From contig CM055828.1 in NCBI GenBank assembly GCA_029582265.1, forward strand, positions 12,497,777 through 12,561,776: DNA of 64,000 nt, written 5' to 3'. A model generated the notes under the pieces. It did not search any database. It had not been told where the DNA came from and saw nothing but the letters and a program-made list of their open reading frames with translations. The translations under genes were made by a program, and so were the position numbers. This document shows positions 34,542 through 44,712 of the stretch, piece after piece. The stretch's first letter is position 1. Every line of letters begins with the position of its first letter. The DNA comes from Zoroaster sp. YZ-2022. Its lineage: Eukaryota > Echinodermata > Asteroidea > Forcipulatida > Zoroasteridae.

Positions 34542-36985
34542 GGGCAATTCCACACGAAAGTTGACATGACCAAAAAAATTTCAAATATAACTTTTTGAAC
34601 TTTTTTCACTTTTGCAGGTGAGATTGATAACTAAACCTTATGAAAATGCATTGATATCACCAACATTTGTTCATTTTCATTTTTTCCCGCACATTTGAAT
34701 ATGTACGCATTATATAAAACGTCAACTTTTCAAAAAAATTGTAAAAATAGGAATATTTTTAGGATACCTTAGGATACCTTCTCTAAGAAATTGGAAAAAT
34801 TATTATGATTTCTATAATTTGCATGTACGCTGCACATGAATGTATTTTACGGTTTTTTTTCCACGGCACCATGTAACGTCCGTAACATTTTGGTCATCAT
34901 TTTCCTCTAAAATAAAATCCAATGAAGATTATTTTGTTACTCTACATATTTAAAGCTAGTTTTTGATGGGTAACTTTATCCAGTATGAAACTTGAAAATC
35001 CAATAATTAGAACTAGGCTAACGAGTGTTACGGACGTTATGTAATTTTGTTACGGACGTTACACATTTTACAATGCACAAGTACATGGCAATAAATATAC
35101 ATGTACACACCCCTATTTTAAAAGTGAAAAGACCCTGATGCACATAGAACTACATGTAGGTCATTTGAGTATAAATTGTATCAATTTTATGCCTTTTGGT
35201 GGGAATGTTATAGACTCAGAAAAGGGTAGTTTCAGGTAGGTTTGACTACAGCTGAAATTTTATTTTTAAATTTAGTCATCCATAAATAACCACCTAAGAT
35301 GATTTGACACCCTCCTATGCCCAGCTGGGTGGACCCCAATAAATAAATTCCTATATACTAAACAGTGCAAAATACAAAATATTAAAAAATCATTAACACA
35401 ATAGTCCTACAGTTTTTAAAACCAAAAGAAAAAATATTGATCGAGATATATATAACCTTTTATTTTTATTTATTTTATTTTTATTTTTATTTTTTATAAC
35501 TTTTTATTTTCTTCTCAAAGTTTATTGTGGATAGTCCAGGTTTCCATCGAGTTATTCTCATCCCAATGCACTTGATGGTTCCAGCTTGCCAGAGTTCAGC
35601 CCCGCTAGCCCCGCACCCAAAATTGTTATAATGGGAAGCAGAATTTATTTTGACTTTGACGTCAGCAAGGCTGAAATGATTTTTAATCATTCTTGAAGTT
35701 TGCCAATCAATTATGTACACTACATTTAGAATTTTAAAATTCCCTTTTTGGCAACAATGTCTCTTCATAGACATTCAGGCACAATTCTACATTTGTTTTT
35801 TTTATGATTGTTCAGTGTTTATAAGAGTTTGTAAAGATCCCTGATTGATGTTATTGTTATTATTAATTCCATTAACCCTCCTATAGGTTTAACACTCAAA
35901 GACACTCAAAATGTTTATGTCTCTCTTAACCCATTGACTTTGTGCAGTGCACCCAAATACACTCAAAATTTGTATGTAACTCCCAACCCATTGACTTTGT
36001 GCAGTGCACTCAAATACACTCAAAATTTGTATACGTACATGTAACTCCCAACCCATTGACTTTGTGCAGTGCACTCAAATAAATGCAAGGACATGTGGCT
36101 AGGAGGTCAAACCAAAACCACTCAACAGTACATACACAGCTCTGTGTGACTCTGTGGTTTGACCTACTAATTGGCAATGCGCCCCAAAATACTCAAGTGA
36201 CTGTCTGTGAGTGCTGTGCTGACTGGGCCAAATTTCAGCCTGGGCATAGGAGGGTTAATGCATGCATGATATTCTTCCTATTTTAATGTGATTCCCAATG
36301 TTTTGCCAAAGAAAATCAGTAAGATTTTTATTAAATAGCCTCAAAAAGCCTTTCAAAGCATAAACCATATATTATGGCCCTTGTACTGAGGTCAGTAAGA
36401 TTACCCTAGATGTTTTTTTTTCAAGGGTCAAATATCATTTCTGATTAATGTTCACATATTTGTATAAGGCTGGTCTTACAGATTAAAAAGATGAAAAAGA
36501 AATTTAGAGCCGAGAAAATCATGATTCTTAACTTTCTACCCACGTTATTTCACATCCGTAACGGTGAAATGTAACGTCCGTACCGCTAAAATGTAACGTC
36601 CGTAACTGCAAAAACTTCATGTTTCTCCATTATCAGAATGACTTTTTCTAAATTGTCAATTATGTTTGTATAGAGGGAAGTTATATCTACTACTACATGG
36701 TTATTTCAAAGAGCTCTGACCAAAAACTTTAGAGTTTTACCAATATGTCACCGAGGTTGAAAAGCCTTGTCAGAACACGTAACGTCCGTAACGCTCATTT
36801 GCAGTGGTTATATCTAATAAATAAACCAAGCTAAGTACAATTTTACCATGTCATGTTATACACTAGAGTCTAAAGTAATAATGTGCAGAATAATTAAAAT
36901 CTGCTTTGACTGCAAGTATATTACTTTATTTTCTAAAAATTGCTAGTCACCTCTGTATGTAACGTCCGTAACAGTGGAATTGCCC
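34542..36985. mobile_element. GGGCAATTCCAC-ended element with GTAACGTCCGTAAC boxes
   Basis: GGGCAATTCCAC at 34542-34553 is inverted at 36974-36985 as GTGGAATTGCCC, and the match extends outward through CAC(G/A)T. Inside, GTAACGTCCGTAAC or its reverse complement occurs at 34873, 35027, 35049, 36571, 36593, 36779 and 36959, the last one base from the right terminus. No transposase frame is present. It is nested in the hAT-like element and itself hosts a TTAA MITE. Confidence 0.65.
35876..36254. mobile_element. piggyBac-like MITE with TTAA target site
   Basis: CCCTCCTAT (35876 on) and ATAGGAGGG (to 36254) are inverted ends, flanked by TTAA at 35872-35875 and 36255-36258. TTAA next to CCC/GGG ends is the piggyBac pattern. 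The interior is a ~60-bp tandem repeat (CATTGACTTTGTGCAGTGCA, CAAATACACTCAAAATTTGT), three copies. Confidence 0.7.
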
Positions 36986-37380
36986 ATGTGATGTTTATTT
37001 AAAATAGTGAGTACAATCCAAACTCAGTCACATTTTCTGAAGTGCAAATGACGTGTCACAATCACATGGTTTTATTCTCCACGGTACTATGCAGGAATAA
37101 ACCTAGTCACGTGCTTATACTATGACCCAGTCACGTGGAACACGAATCACATGAACTCGGGCTGATGATTTGATTGGGACGCACGACGCAGTAACCGTCC
37201 CACATAATTATTATGCAAACGAATTTGCCAATGGCCATGGTGCACTCGTGAACAGCACGATTGCACGTGTCTCTCAGGTAAGCATTGGCAATTTATTGTG
37301 ACGCTTATAGATGTGTACATGTACATCCCTGTTATTATCGGCTCTAAAGCACTCATGCATGAAAAAAATAATTGCGATAT

Positions 37381-39003
37381 TAGGCCAACAAAAAAAAAAT
37401 TTTTGAGTTGCCCTCCACCAACCGACCCAAAAGTGCTGAAATCTCGGGTCGGGTTTTTTTTTTTCTTTTTTTTTTTCCCGTCATTCATTATTAATGAAAC
37501 TTACCAATTTTCTGTGTATAAAACATAATACGTTTGATTTGTGAAATTTTCCACAATTTACCGGGGTCCAGTACCCAAGACTCAATCTAAATGTTTTCAA
37601 ATCGAATGGCCCCGGCCCTCACATGGTGCACTGCCTTCGCGCACACTGTGTGCCAATGATTGCGACTCGATCTACTGTACACGTTTTCAAATCAAATGGC
37701 CCTCACACGTTGTGCACTGGCTCCCCGCACTGTACGTGTACAGCGATTGCGACTCGATCTACACGTTTTCAAAGTCAAATTTCAGAAGTTTGAAGTCAAG
37801 AACTCAAAATATAAACAAAACAAAACCTGTGTTTAACAGTACAACAAAAATGCTTGGGATACTTTTATTCTGATGCAAAATTTCTTGCTGAATATCATTG
37901 TCAACCAATGGGATGCATAAAGTTGTCAAGAACAAAAGTGCTAGAAACAAGTGTATGAAATGTTGAAATAAAGTTGTTGAAAGATTATTATAAAGTTGAA
38001 TGTGTGATATCTTTTTATAGACCGTCTAAGTTGACCTCGAGAACGTACGAGTTTTCTCGAGAATCTTGACTTCCGTGCATTTACAACGTGTAGTGTGTGT
38101 AAATGTTTTATGAAAAGAACTTTATTGTGCTGTTTTAATAAATTTCATCCATTGAATATGGTTTGACTTAATAAAAGCTTGGTTTACATTTTGTAAATTG
38201 TAAACAATTTCGCAAATCTTGGTCAAAGAATTTTTTTTTAAAAACCGACCTTGATTTCCGCTTTCACGTTTGAAACCTTAAAGCCCATGCAACAAAAGAC
38301 CGTCGGGATCCTTGACGTACATGCATGCAAACTCGAGCAAGCTGCTAGATTTAGTCGTATTACGGTACCCAAACCTCGCGAAAACCATAGATCGATCAAG
38401 CACTTGCAAAGGATGCAACGTCATGCAAAATCCATGCGATACAGGGTCTGTTTCCACGCAACATACGAAGCACTTATCCCGATTTAAAATATTACTTAAC
38501 TTCGGTTTGTCAGTGCATTCGAACACGGTGTGTGTAACAGTCGGCCTAAATTCGCAATTTGACACTCCGAACCGGACGTTGGAGGTCAAGCATTATTTCT
38601 TCATTTTCTCGAAAGTTTCCAAGCTTTTTTAATATTTTATTTATTACATTTAAGTTTTAAATGTAATCATTCCATCAATATGTTTTTGGGGTGGAAAAAA
38701 GGTGATGTGACAAAAATAACAATCATACAAAATTATACACGTGCATAGCTGATGGCTCAGAGGTGCCCGGAAGTCAATGGTGACCTTTTCATCGCGAGAC
38801 TTACACAGTCTATTCTTTAGGTACATGTACTTGTGCATACTGCTATATTGTCTTTGAAAAACATGGTACATGTACATGTGTTTTCAGTTCCAATGCATTT
38901 CAATCTTAAAATGACAGTCAAGGAAGAAAAAAAAAAGTCCCGACCGACTGACCCCTTCAAATATTTTCACTGGAGGGCAACTCAACATTTTTTTAATGGC
39001 CTT
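37381..39003. mobile_element. inverted-repeat segment bounded by GAGTTGCCCTCCA
   Basis: AGGCCAACAAAA...TTGAGTTGCCCTCCA with GGGTCGGG and poly-T at 37381-37462 is inverted at 38928-39003 (poly-A, GTCCCGACCGACTGACCCC, TGGAGGGCAACTCAACATT). Between are a ~100-bp direct duplication at 37581-37770 (TTTTCAAATCxAATGGCCC, GATTGCGACTCGATCTAC) and AT-rich sequence without a gene. Confidence 0.6.
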
Positions 39004-39079
39004 ATCAAAAATCGCGATATATGTCTGACGATATATCGTGGATGAAAAAAAATCGATATCGCCCAAGCCTAGTGGAAGC

Positions 39080-39791
39080 TGGTATTGTTCAAATCAATTG
39101 CTGATGCCGACTGATGAAAATTCAAGTTGATAATTGTCAGTCATATTTTTTTTAATTTAAAAAAAGGAAAATTTTGTATAGTGTCATTAGCTAAAACCCA
39201 AAAACTGTACTTGATAACTTAGCGTTTTTTGGAAAGAATGTAGTATCCGACCGGTTTTTGGGTAATTTTTTGCAACCACTAAACAGTTAAAAAATGATTT
39301 GATTTTTGGGGGTACAGAAAGCGAAAACTATCTTTAAAATCCACTTTTATGATAGTTTATGGACTTTATTTCCCTTCTAAAAAAATCCTCCCCTTCAGAA
39401 AATAGAAGGATCCTATTATAGTTGCCACTGCGCATGTACAATGACCGTGTTGGTCACTAACGGGGGAGTTGACAAGATCATCAGACTGACATGACTGAGG
39501 AAGTCATTGTACCAAAAATGCCTGATTTTTCATGAAATAAAGTATATGTCCATCATCATCCATATGTTTTTCATCTTACTAGGTAGGTAAGATTACATTA
39601 TTGGTTATATTGAATGAGAAAAAGTGGCAGTCGGATACAACATTCTACCCCTTTTTTAAAATAAATTGTGGTGACCGCAGCCCTACTACCCGACTTTTAC
39701 AACTTCTGTCATTAACGGATGGTAGTACTAGTAGCGCTGCGGTGAATGCCCATGGTAGTCTAGCCCTCAAGCCCCCTCCTTGTATTATGTT
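39080..39791. other. no gene seen
   Basis: AT-rich sequence. Frames on both strands at 39601-39909 run into the left arm of the foldback and mirror each other, so they are not treated as genes. Confidence 0.4.
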
Positions 39792-40688
39792 ATATACTGC
39801 ATCGGGGTCCTCCCGATTAAATTTCATTTCCCCCCGTACGTGCAATACATGTATGTTGAATAAACTGATGCATGTTTCCACCATTTACCTTCCCGTTTTC
39901 GCCCGTTAAAGTACATTTTCCGTTTCTATGTAATCTCATGATGGTCGCTGGGCCCTTGATTACGTAAAAATTTACCTGAAAATGGTGATATTTCCAACTT
40001 GTTTTTGCTTCGGTGGCTAACGTATTGGCAGACAGTCAGTACAAAGTTTGCGCGCAAGCGTACCATCTGTAGTATGTGTGCGAATTAGACTGGTCCCCTA
40101 TCCTATCAAGGATATAGACAAGGCTCCAGGCCCATCATTCAAGGACTTCATTGGATACGTTGCGCTGAAGATCTGACGTCACGCTTCCACGCTCACGACC
40201 TAGCTACCAACCAAGGTAAAAGTTGCATCTCAGGAAAAAGATGGCGGCTGCGGCCACTAGTTTGCAAATATGAATACTGATATGCGCATGCGCGCAAACT
40301 TCGTGTAGCTTTGCATGGTGATGAGGATAAGTACGACTAATTGCGGTGTGACCATGTGTTCTCCTGAGGACGATCAGAGCACACTGATCGAAACGTCGAG
40401 TTGTACCTCCAGTTCTTTTCAGAACTAATTACTACTCAACTGAGAATCTCACATGGTGTCACCGCAATTAGTCGTAGTTAAGTGGGAAATATTACCATTT
40501 TCAGGTACAATTTTACAGGGCCCGGCGACCATCATGAGATTACATAGAAACAGAAAATGTACTTTAACGGGCGAAAACAGGAAGCGAAAACAGGAAGGGA
40601 AATGGTGGAAACATGAATCATTTTATTCAACATATTGCATGTACGGGGAGAAATGTGGTTTCATCGGTAGAACTCTGACGCAGTGTAT
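39792..40688. mobile_element. foldback element with ~205-bp arms
   Basis: Left arm 39792-39995 is inverted at 40484-40688 (for example GTACATTTTCCGTTTCTATG against CATAGAAACAGAAAATGTAC), separated by about 490 bp. At the inner edge of the right arm lies the hammerhead-bearing repeat 40332-40476. The ends are not precise and no target duplication was found. Confidence 0.75.
40332..40476. mobile_element. hammerhead-bearing palindromic repeat, second copy
   Basis: 27-bp arms at 40332-40358 and 40450-40476 (TACGACTAATTGCGGTG...) are inverted with two mismatches. Inside are CTGAGGA (40364-40370), a 6-bp hairpin GATCAG/CTGATC and GAAACGTC (40390-40397), matching the copy in the gypsy element at 2493-2526. 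Penelope-like elements are the probable origin. Confidence 0.65.
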
Positions 40689-40809
40689 ACGAAGGAAAAA
40701 GTTCATAGAGCTACATGTAATGGTAGTCCTGTATAGACAAGTATCAGTCCGGGAAACTCCAAATACTGCAACGTTGCTACATGTAGATACAGCAACCTTT
40801 GAGTTAGTG

Positions 40810-40886
40810 AATACGGCAACGTTTCATTATACGGCAACGTTTCATTATACGGCAACGTTTCATTATACGGCAACGTTACGGTTGCC
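40810..40886. repeat. 18-bp tandem repeat
   Basis: TATACGGCAACGTTTCAT occurs three times, then TATACGGCAACGTTACGGTTGCCGTATA makes a terminal palindrome. Confidence 0.92.
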
Positions 40887-41091
40887 GTATACTGTCACAA
40901 CTCTTTCATTCAAACGCAAAAAGGGAAACGAAATATATGCAAAATTGGAATAGTGAAAATCATAAAAATAAGTTCTTTGGTTCCTTACCCGAATTCCTAT
41001 CTGCGCACATCAAAATGTTATCTGTGCATTTTCTTGCAAATGCCCGTTTAAAACCAACACTCTAGCCCATCCGACGATTAACGTGTGACTA

Positions 41092-41160
41092 GGCTTGGGC
41101 GGTTCCACAATTTATGGAACTGGTTCGGTTCCCCCCAAAAAAAGCTCGGTTCCGAGTCGG
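41092..41160 (+). repeat. third GCTTGGGCG-type terminus
   Basis: TAGGCTTGGGCGGTTCC followed by GAACTGGTTCGGTTCC and GGTTCCGAGTCGG. The first bases equal the end of the 34057-39071 element but the subterminal sequence is different. No partner end was found. Confidence 0.4.
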
Positions 41161-41321
41161 AACAGAATTACAGGATTACAGAAAATAATAAAACATACGG
41201 TCTACTGTACATATGTATTCTTCATTGCGCCCTGATATGAAGGAGTTTCAATTTTCAACCGCAAATGCAGTGATGATAATATTTAATTTAAAATGTTTCA
41301 GAAACTTTACGGAAACTTTAT

Positions 41322-42211
41322 GGGCAATTCCATGGTTAGTCACGTTACATTTTGTAGGTATTGGGCCTACTCCTAATGCCATAATTTCCTTACTTATAAA
41401 TATCACTCATCAGTTTTTTTCACAGTAGTAGCATTATGCCCATACCTTACTCGGCACAAAATAATAATTAGAAAAAGCGCTGGTTACTCACGTTACATTT
41501 TTCGGACATGCATAAAACGTCAACTGGTTTTATTCAAAAAGTGTCCCCATACCAAGTATTCTTGAAACTACATGTAAGTGTTACATGTAGCCTACAGTAG
41601 GCCCTATATGGTTGATTTACATGTACCTTACCTCGTGGTACACATATTAGGTGTGAACAAAATATTTTATTATTGAAGATTTTCAGGGAATTCATAAAAG
41701 TAAATGGTTACTCACGTTACAGTTTGCCCCCATGTACATGTACATGTAAGACGACCATAAATCCACAATGGTGCTCACTAAATTTTAGCTTAAATGTGTT
41801 TATCAAACAATTCTAGCTTATAATGCTTACTTTTTATGTCAATTATGGCCCCAAAAATTTAAGATTTGGTAAAATTAGTTAGTTTTTCACTTGATTAATT
41901 ACATAACACTAACAATGCAAAATGTTGCAATGTACAATGTAGTCTTGAGAAGTGGAATGATCAAGGTGGTCCCATTAATATGGATAATCTTGTGAGGAAG
42001 TTAGTCATGTTGCTGGTGTTCTTAATGTACTTTCAATAGGTATGGACGGTAGTACGGTAATTGTGTATAGGGGGTGGTACAATTTGCTTAATTGCTCCAA
42101 CCCCTGAAGCATGTGCAAAGCCATGGCATGTATACAGCACGGCTTGTAACGTTGTTTACTAACGGTAGGATAATGGAAACAAATCTCTAACTTAGCTTAA
42201 CGTTTGCATAA
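41322..42211 (+). mobile_element. left end of another GGGCAATTCCA element, right end not found
   Basis: GGGCAATTCCATGGTTAGTC at 41322 is followed by its own repeated box GGTTACTCACGTTACA (near 41334, 41481 and 41705). No inverse terminus is seen before the next element starts at 42212, so the copy is probably truncated. No gene is visible in it. Confidence 0.45.
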
Positions 42212-44139
42212 GGGCAATTCCACCGTGAACTGACATTACGGTTTTTACTAACTCTGAATATCAAATCAGCTCTGATGTCTGAACAATTACAGCAAGCTGA
42301 ACCATGTTTGGCATGGGGGATACTACTAGGACTTGAATACACAACACAGTATTGAAACTTTGAAATTTCTAAATTTCATGTTCAGCTTTTCCGACTAGGG
42401 GAGTTGTTTATTGCTGTGACTGACATTACAAAAAGCGACGCAACCAAAAAATGTCAAACATGTTTTTAAAATTTCTCTTCAAGTTAAAAGTGCTGCAGAT
42501 CTAAAACCATATGAACATTATAGCTAAAAGGGTAAGTAACGCATACATTGCTCATTCTATAAATTAAGGGTCCAAAGTGTGACATTGGTATCAAAACTTC
42601 AAAATTGTTTGACATGAACTTTTTCCATGTTTGTAAGGCCTTATATATATCTCCTTGATATTTTTAATAATTATTTCATAAAATTTTATTGCTCGTTTGA
42701 ATGGTTTACAGTGGCATGGACACCAAATCCAAATGTAAATTCTCTCCAGCATTTAATTTCAGAAGACTTCTTTTTACTTCTTAGCAGTTTTGAGTAGGCT
42801 TCATATAGGTACATACTTTAACAGAACATTCAACCAAACTTTTATGTTTCTTCAAATGAAATTAACGCACGTTTTTCACCAAAAATGGCGTAAAATTGCA
42901 ATTCCTTCATTGAAATTGATTTAAAAAAAAAAATTTCATCAAAACTGCACATCAAATTTTAATTAGCTAAGTCAATGAGGTGATAATGAGGTGATAATAA
43001 GGTAATTAAACAATCCAACAGGTCAAACTTGTCATTAATAGCAAGAAAACGATCATAGCTGGTGCCTTAATGGAAGGTTTCGTGTGTAACATGGACACCG
43101 AGTATATGGTGTCCATGTTACACGTGAAACCCAAAGTATACACAAGGGTATTACAGCGAGGTGAACCATGATTCTTATGTTCAAAGGGCATTACAAGTAA
43201 GTACGTGTGCAACACATGTCCAATTTACATTAGAATTATTCAGTGTTGACATTATTACACATATTAAATATATTGTTATGCACAAACTCGTTCCGCATGT
43301 AACAGGGGACACCAAAATCTCAGACTGGCCATAATTACACAATAAACTTGTGGGTTTCTGTGGTTTAACGCCTAAAGTCGTAAACACCTTTAATAAAAAA
43401 CAGCTTTCTTCAGAACATAAATACATACTTGTACATGTATTACACACACAACATCTGGTGCTGCCAGTTCCATGTGTAACTGGGACACCAAAAATCCCAA
43501 ATGTGAAACAACACTACACATATGTACTTGTTTGCATAAAGGGACAATATTGTTACGATCAGAGCAGTCTTTCAACTGGGCATGGAATTGGTGTGATGAA
43601 CACAGTGACTGACAAAATAATTAATATTGGCTCTTTATGCAGTTAGCAATCTGATATTTTTTTTTATTATGGAGAAAAAAGTGGCTGTGTTTCTTCTATT
43701 TTTTTGTCAAAAAACTGTGACATTAAAAGTAACTAACATTTTTCTGACTTTTCTTTGAAGAAAAACATTTTATTTTTAGTTTATAATTATTGAGTACACC
43801 CAGGTTGTTAAAACTGAGTGAGTTTTCAGCAGATAAACCATCTCGGATTATTATTGAGGAGCCGAGCAAACAAAAATGTCTGTCACAGCGCAACATTTCA
43901 TGTCCCCTTGTGTTACGTATGAAACCCAATTCCCTTTTCATGTATCACTTTACAAAATAAAACGATCACACACTCATTTGGTAATTCTTATACATTTGAC
44001 CAACCACTACAAAATAATACAGACACTATACGTGGAATCTGAAATACGCACGGTAAATCATGGGCTTTCAAAGTTTTTGAAGTGGAATTTAGTGTCCCTC
44101 TGAGTTGTTACGATGTGCGAAAAGACGTTACATATATTT

Positions 44140-44275
44140 CCCTGTATGCCAACGGCTGCGTGAGCTGCTGCAATACTGTACCTGGTCATGGCCTTCATCT
44201 GCAAAGCAAAGTTAACGTCGGCAACTTTTCCATGAGGCTGCTGAAGTGAAGACAAATTTTCATGTCTACCTTGTT
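44140..44275 (-). pseudogene. coding-like segment in the left palindrome arm
   Basis: The minus strand reads SLQQPHGKVADVNFALQMKA then YSIAAAHAAVGIQGNIC. The same peptide is encoded on the plus strand of the opposite arm at 45757-45905, with few changes. The composition looks protein-like, but it has no recognised domain, start or splice sites, and it may simply be carried by the palindrome. Function unknown. Confidence 0.3.
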
Positions 44276-44433
44276 ACGAAGTTGTTGATGTTACGAGGTG
44301 ATTCATCATTAACGAGCAAACCAAGGTAAGATCGGCCTTTTTGTCATAATTATTCTATTCAGACAAAATAATATTGGCTCTTTATGCAAGGTATCAACAA
44401 GTTTTTTTTTTTTTTAAATGGGTGTAAAATAAA

Positions 44434-44712
44434 GGGTTTTTGTTGAATGCATGTCCCTCAAGAATTCCCCACCCCAAAAAATAAAAAAAATAAAAATAAA
44501 TAAATAATTTTAAAAAATTGGCGTAGCTTCACTGTGTGGCAGGTTTTAAATAAAAGCTGCCAGAAAATTTTAAGACTATTGCATAAACTAACTTAGGGTT
44601 TTTGTTGGAATGCATGTCCCTCAAGAATCCCCCACACATTAACAAAAATTGGGCATCGCTTCGCCGTGCGGCAGCTTTTAAATAAAAGCTGCCAGAAAAT
44701 TTTAAGATTATT
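44434..44712. repeat. ~150-bp tandem duplication
   Basis: Two copies share AGGGTTTTTGTT, GAATGCATGTCCCTCAAGAA, AAATAAAAGCTGCCAGAAAA and TTTTAAGA.TATTGCA. Confidence 0.9.

Larger units (their letters stand above)
34057..39071. mobile_element. 5-kb hAT-like element with exact 8-bp duplication
   Basis: The ends are TAGGCTTGGGCGATGACACG (34057 on) and ...TATCGCCCAAGCCTA (to 39071). The flanks carry GTGGAAGC at 34049-34056 and at 39072-39079, an 8-bp target duplication as made by hAT transposases. The subterminal regions are rich in ATATCG boxes (ATATCGAAATCGCGATATA and similar). No transposase reading frame remains. It hosts a GGGCAATTCCAC-ended element (34542-36985) and a second inverted-repeat segment (37381-39003). 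Confidence 0.8.

Noticed and set aside
35310..36254. CCCTCCTATGCCCAG at 35310 as the left end of the TTAA MITE
   Set aside because: The copy at 35876 has the TTAA duplication and the matching inverse end, while the 35310 sequence lacks a flanking TTAA.
34873..36972. GTAACGTCCGTAAC repeats as a CRISPR array
   Set aside because: Units are only 14 bp, spacing ranges from a few bases to over 1.5 kb, orientation varies, and the host is an animal.
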